Assembly (NCBI RefSeq): GCF_034190915.1
Contig: NW_026947489.1
Span: forward strand, 55,242,001-55,306,000
DNA from: Cavia porcellus
Taxonomy: Eukaryota > Chordata > Mammalia > Rodentia > Caviidae
Direction: 5' to 3'
DNA length: 64,000 bases
In this document: in pieces, positions 62,020 through 64,000 of the stretch
Layout of the letters: every line of letters begins with the position of its first letter
Position numbering within the stretch: the first letter of the stretch is position 1
Notes under the pieces: generated by a model
The model's input: only the letters and a program-made list of their open reading frames with translations
The model's database searches: none
What the model was told of the DNA's origin: nothing
Translations under genes and position numbers: made by a program

Positions 62020-62249
62020 TCCAAGATGATCATTGTTCTACTTACCTGGGTCCCTCTGTGACCCCAATTAACAGAGAACCCTGTTGACTCATGATGAATA
62101 TATAGCATGAAGAAAGAAAAAAAAAAAACCTTGTTAAGCCACCAAGACTACAGAACTATTTGTTATGTGGCATAACTTAGTCTTTCTTTACTGATACATA
62201 TAGATTGTATCTAAGAAAAGACTTTGTCCTATACTTAGGTGTAAGGTTT

Positions 62250-62415
62250 TATTCTGCCACTCACCACCTGTATGGTTTTGGCAGTTTACTCTCTTGTACA
62301 TTGTTTTCTTTGTATTTAAGGCGGGAAGAGTTGACTCCCTACCTCACAATACTCAATGAAATAATACATGTTTAACAGATAGCACTGTATCTGAAAAATA
62401 AATATCAGTTATTTT
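62250..62415 (+). mobile_element. MIR SINE
   Basis: TTCTGCCACTCACCACCTGT, ATGGTTTTGGCAGTTTACTC, CTACCTCACAATACTCAATG and AAATAATACATGTTTAAC follow MIR order. Confidence 0.65.
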
Positions 62416-63707
62416 ATTCCATTGTTATTCAGCAATTATGTATTCATCATAGTAAGGTTTCTGGAAATGTACAATGCCAGAGTATCAGGGTCATTGCATA
62501 ATTCCCTGGAGTATCAGTAGGGTCCAAGGCAGCCACAGTTTCCACCTTTAGAGAACTTAAATTCTAGCTAGAAAAGGAAACAATGAAAGAACAATTAGGC
62601 CCAGAGAGACAAGCACTAGGATAAACAGAAGATGGATGTGTAGTATCCCAGAACAGCCTGGTCCCAGGGTAGAGACTGAAGAAGAGAAGCGTACTTATCC
62701 AGAACTGCATGGAGTGTAATTGATTGGGAACTTACTGGCAGAAATGTGGTCATAGGCAGCAGCAAAACCAAGTGTCCTACTGCAGTTTGGGCCAGAAGAG
62801 GAGAATGTAGATATTGGTTAAGGCAAAATGACTTCATCCAAGCCAGAAGGCAACTTAAACTTAAGCTAATAGGAGGGAGTTGGGCATATTCCTGGTGACA
62901 TGGGCTAGTGTAAAACTCCACACACCATTCTAACGGTGTGGTCTGCACATAGCTGGAAAACTGTACAGGAAAAACTGACCAGGGTCATTCTAAGCCAATC
63001 ATGGCAGTTATGACTCACAATGGCTACCGCCATGTCAAGCTGAATCCATATAGCAGGGTGCTTCGGGAGCAAGTAGAAAGACTTAACTCAGGCCAGGAGT
63101 GAGAGAAGGCATTCCAAAGAAGAGCTCTTGGAAGGGGGAAATGAGTGATAAGAAGTTAAAAACCATTTGGTCAAGATATGGGTGAAATCGAGGAGAAGTA
63201 AAGGAAGAGGCTTTCAGCAACCAATTGTTGCACAAAAAACCACCCAAATCTTTGAGTCTTGAAACAGTAACGTATTATTTCTCACAATTCTGAGAGCTGG
63301 AAGAGTAGTTGCAATGCTTTGCTTGGTTTCAGCTGGATGCAAAGCGCTCAGGATGGCCCCAAAGTGGCCCTGCTCACACAGTCAGCAGTGAGTCAGCACT
63401 AAGTATTTTAGCTGGTATTCTCAAGAGTGCACACCCCAGGTTTGGGGCTACCTTCCAGCAAAGAGGCCAGCATCCAAACACCAAGATGGCAGCTGGAGAT
63501 CTCTATGACCCATCCTCCAGAGTTATACACATCACTTTAGCTGCTGGCTTTTGACCAAAGGAGATGCGCGGAGGAGCATGGCGGGGCGAGGGGATGGTTT
63601 TGGCCATCTTTGGAAACACAACCTACTGTGAGGAAAATTTGAGGCACCACAAAGTTCATTCAAACCAGGTTGCAAAAAAACAGCCAATAGGATCAGTGGC
63701 AGAGAAT

Positions 63708-63830
63708 CTGGATATGGTCATATGTGCCTGTTATTCCAGCACTCTGGGAGACTGAGGCAGGAAAATCATAAGTCGTAATTCAAGCCCTGCCTGGAAAACT
63801 TTCAGACTTAGCAAGATCTTGTCTCAAAAG
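63708..63830 (+). mobile_element. B1 SINE
   Basis: TGTGCCTGTTATTCCAGCAC, TCTGGGAGACTGAGGCAGG, AATTCAAGCCCTGCCTGG and AGATCTTGTCTCAAAAGG. Its A/G-rich tail grades into the GA tract that follows. Confidence 0.88.
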
Positions 63831-63850
63831 GAAAGAAGAATGAGAGGCAC

Positions 63851-63852
<2 letters not shown>

Positions 63853-63897
<45 letters not shown>
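63853..63897. repeat. (GA)n microsatellite
   Basis: An uninterrupted GA run that grew from the B1 tail. Confidence 0.96.
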
Positions 63898-63900
<3 letters not shown>

Positions 63901-64000
63901 GGGATGACTGCAAAAAAGAAAAGGAAGAGGAGGGAGCAGAGATCATGTCAGAGCAGCCTCTATAAGTAGGGCCACAGGTCCCAAATTGTCAAGGACAGTT

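Larger units (their letters stand above)
56559..64000 (+). other. CNTNAP2: CNTNAP2 intron, 5' part (end outside window)
   Basis: Begins with GTAAGA. No candidate for the next Caspr2 exon (rest of LG4 with its two cysteines) was found, so the intron is longer than 7.4 kb. It contains an unidentified ORF-bearing block at 57145-57582, a MaLR-like LTR, a CR1/L3-like trace, a MIR, several simple repeats and a B1 at the end. Nothing is recognised in 56600-57130, 58800-59830, 60300-61970 and 62420-63700. Confidence 0.85.

Noticed and set aside
56559..64000. Next CNTNAP2 exon (end of LG4)
   Set aside because: Searched by eye for the expected cysteine-containing segment behind an AG acceptor in the right phase; none found.
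1..64000. A previously undescribed multi-gene system
   Set aside because: No clustered coding genes exist here; all coding signal is three CNTNAP2 exons and transposon remnants.

Overview
The window is mammalian nuclear DNA: three short exons sit in about 63.5 kb of intron full of old and younger transposon copies. The SINE content points to a rodent outside the mouse/rat group. It has ID-like tRNA-derived SINEs, 7SL-derived B1 monomers, and several B1-plus-ID composites of the kind known from squirrels and related rodents. The species is not determined. Bacterial-style ORF calling is misleading here; nearly every short ORF is chance or transposon-derived.

The only host gene I can support is CNTNAP2 (contactin-associated protein-like 2, Caspr2) on the + strand. 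Exons at 22363-22599, 30292-30425 and 56465-56558 have canonical AG/GT borders and compatible phases. Joined, they read through 155 codons of the C-terminal laminin-G domain (LG4), just after the second EGF-like module. The preceding exon (EGF side) and the following exons (end of LG4, transmembrane segment, cytoplasmic tail) are outside the window. The two complete introns are 7,692 bp and 26,039 bp.

Layout. 1-22362 is the 3' part of a long intron. It holds an MLT2-like and a MaLR-like LTR (2.6-3.6 kb), an inverted duplication around 6.5-7.65 kb, an antisense ERV LTR (9.5-10 kb), an internally deleted L1 with its own 5' region, ORF1 and tandemly repeated 3' UTR plus a nested solo LTR (10.6-13.3 kb), and an L2 interrupted by an unidentified insert (15.1-16.55 kb). 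22600-30291 holds an LTR-like block and a long antisense L2. 30426-56464 holds a MER2-type Tigger element, a MaLR LTR, L1 fragments, a GA/GATA-GGAT satellite and three candidate CTCF motifs. 56559-64000 holds an unidentified 145-codon ORF, a MaLR LTR, a CR1/L3-like trace, simple repeats and a terminal B1.

I found no new multi-gene system. The most useful non-textbook observations are the inverted duplication that includes a SINE and its flanks, the L1 3'-UTR tandem repeats shared by two loci, the nested LTR with a 5-bp target duplication, and the exon-phase pattern in LG4. All family names come from pattern recognition without database searches.
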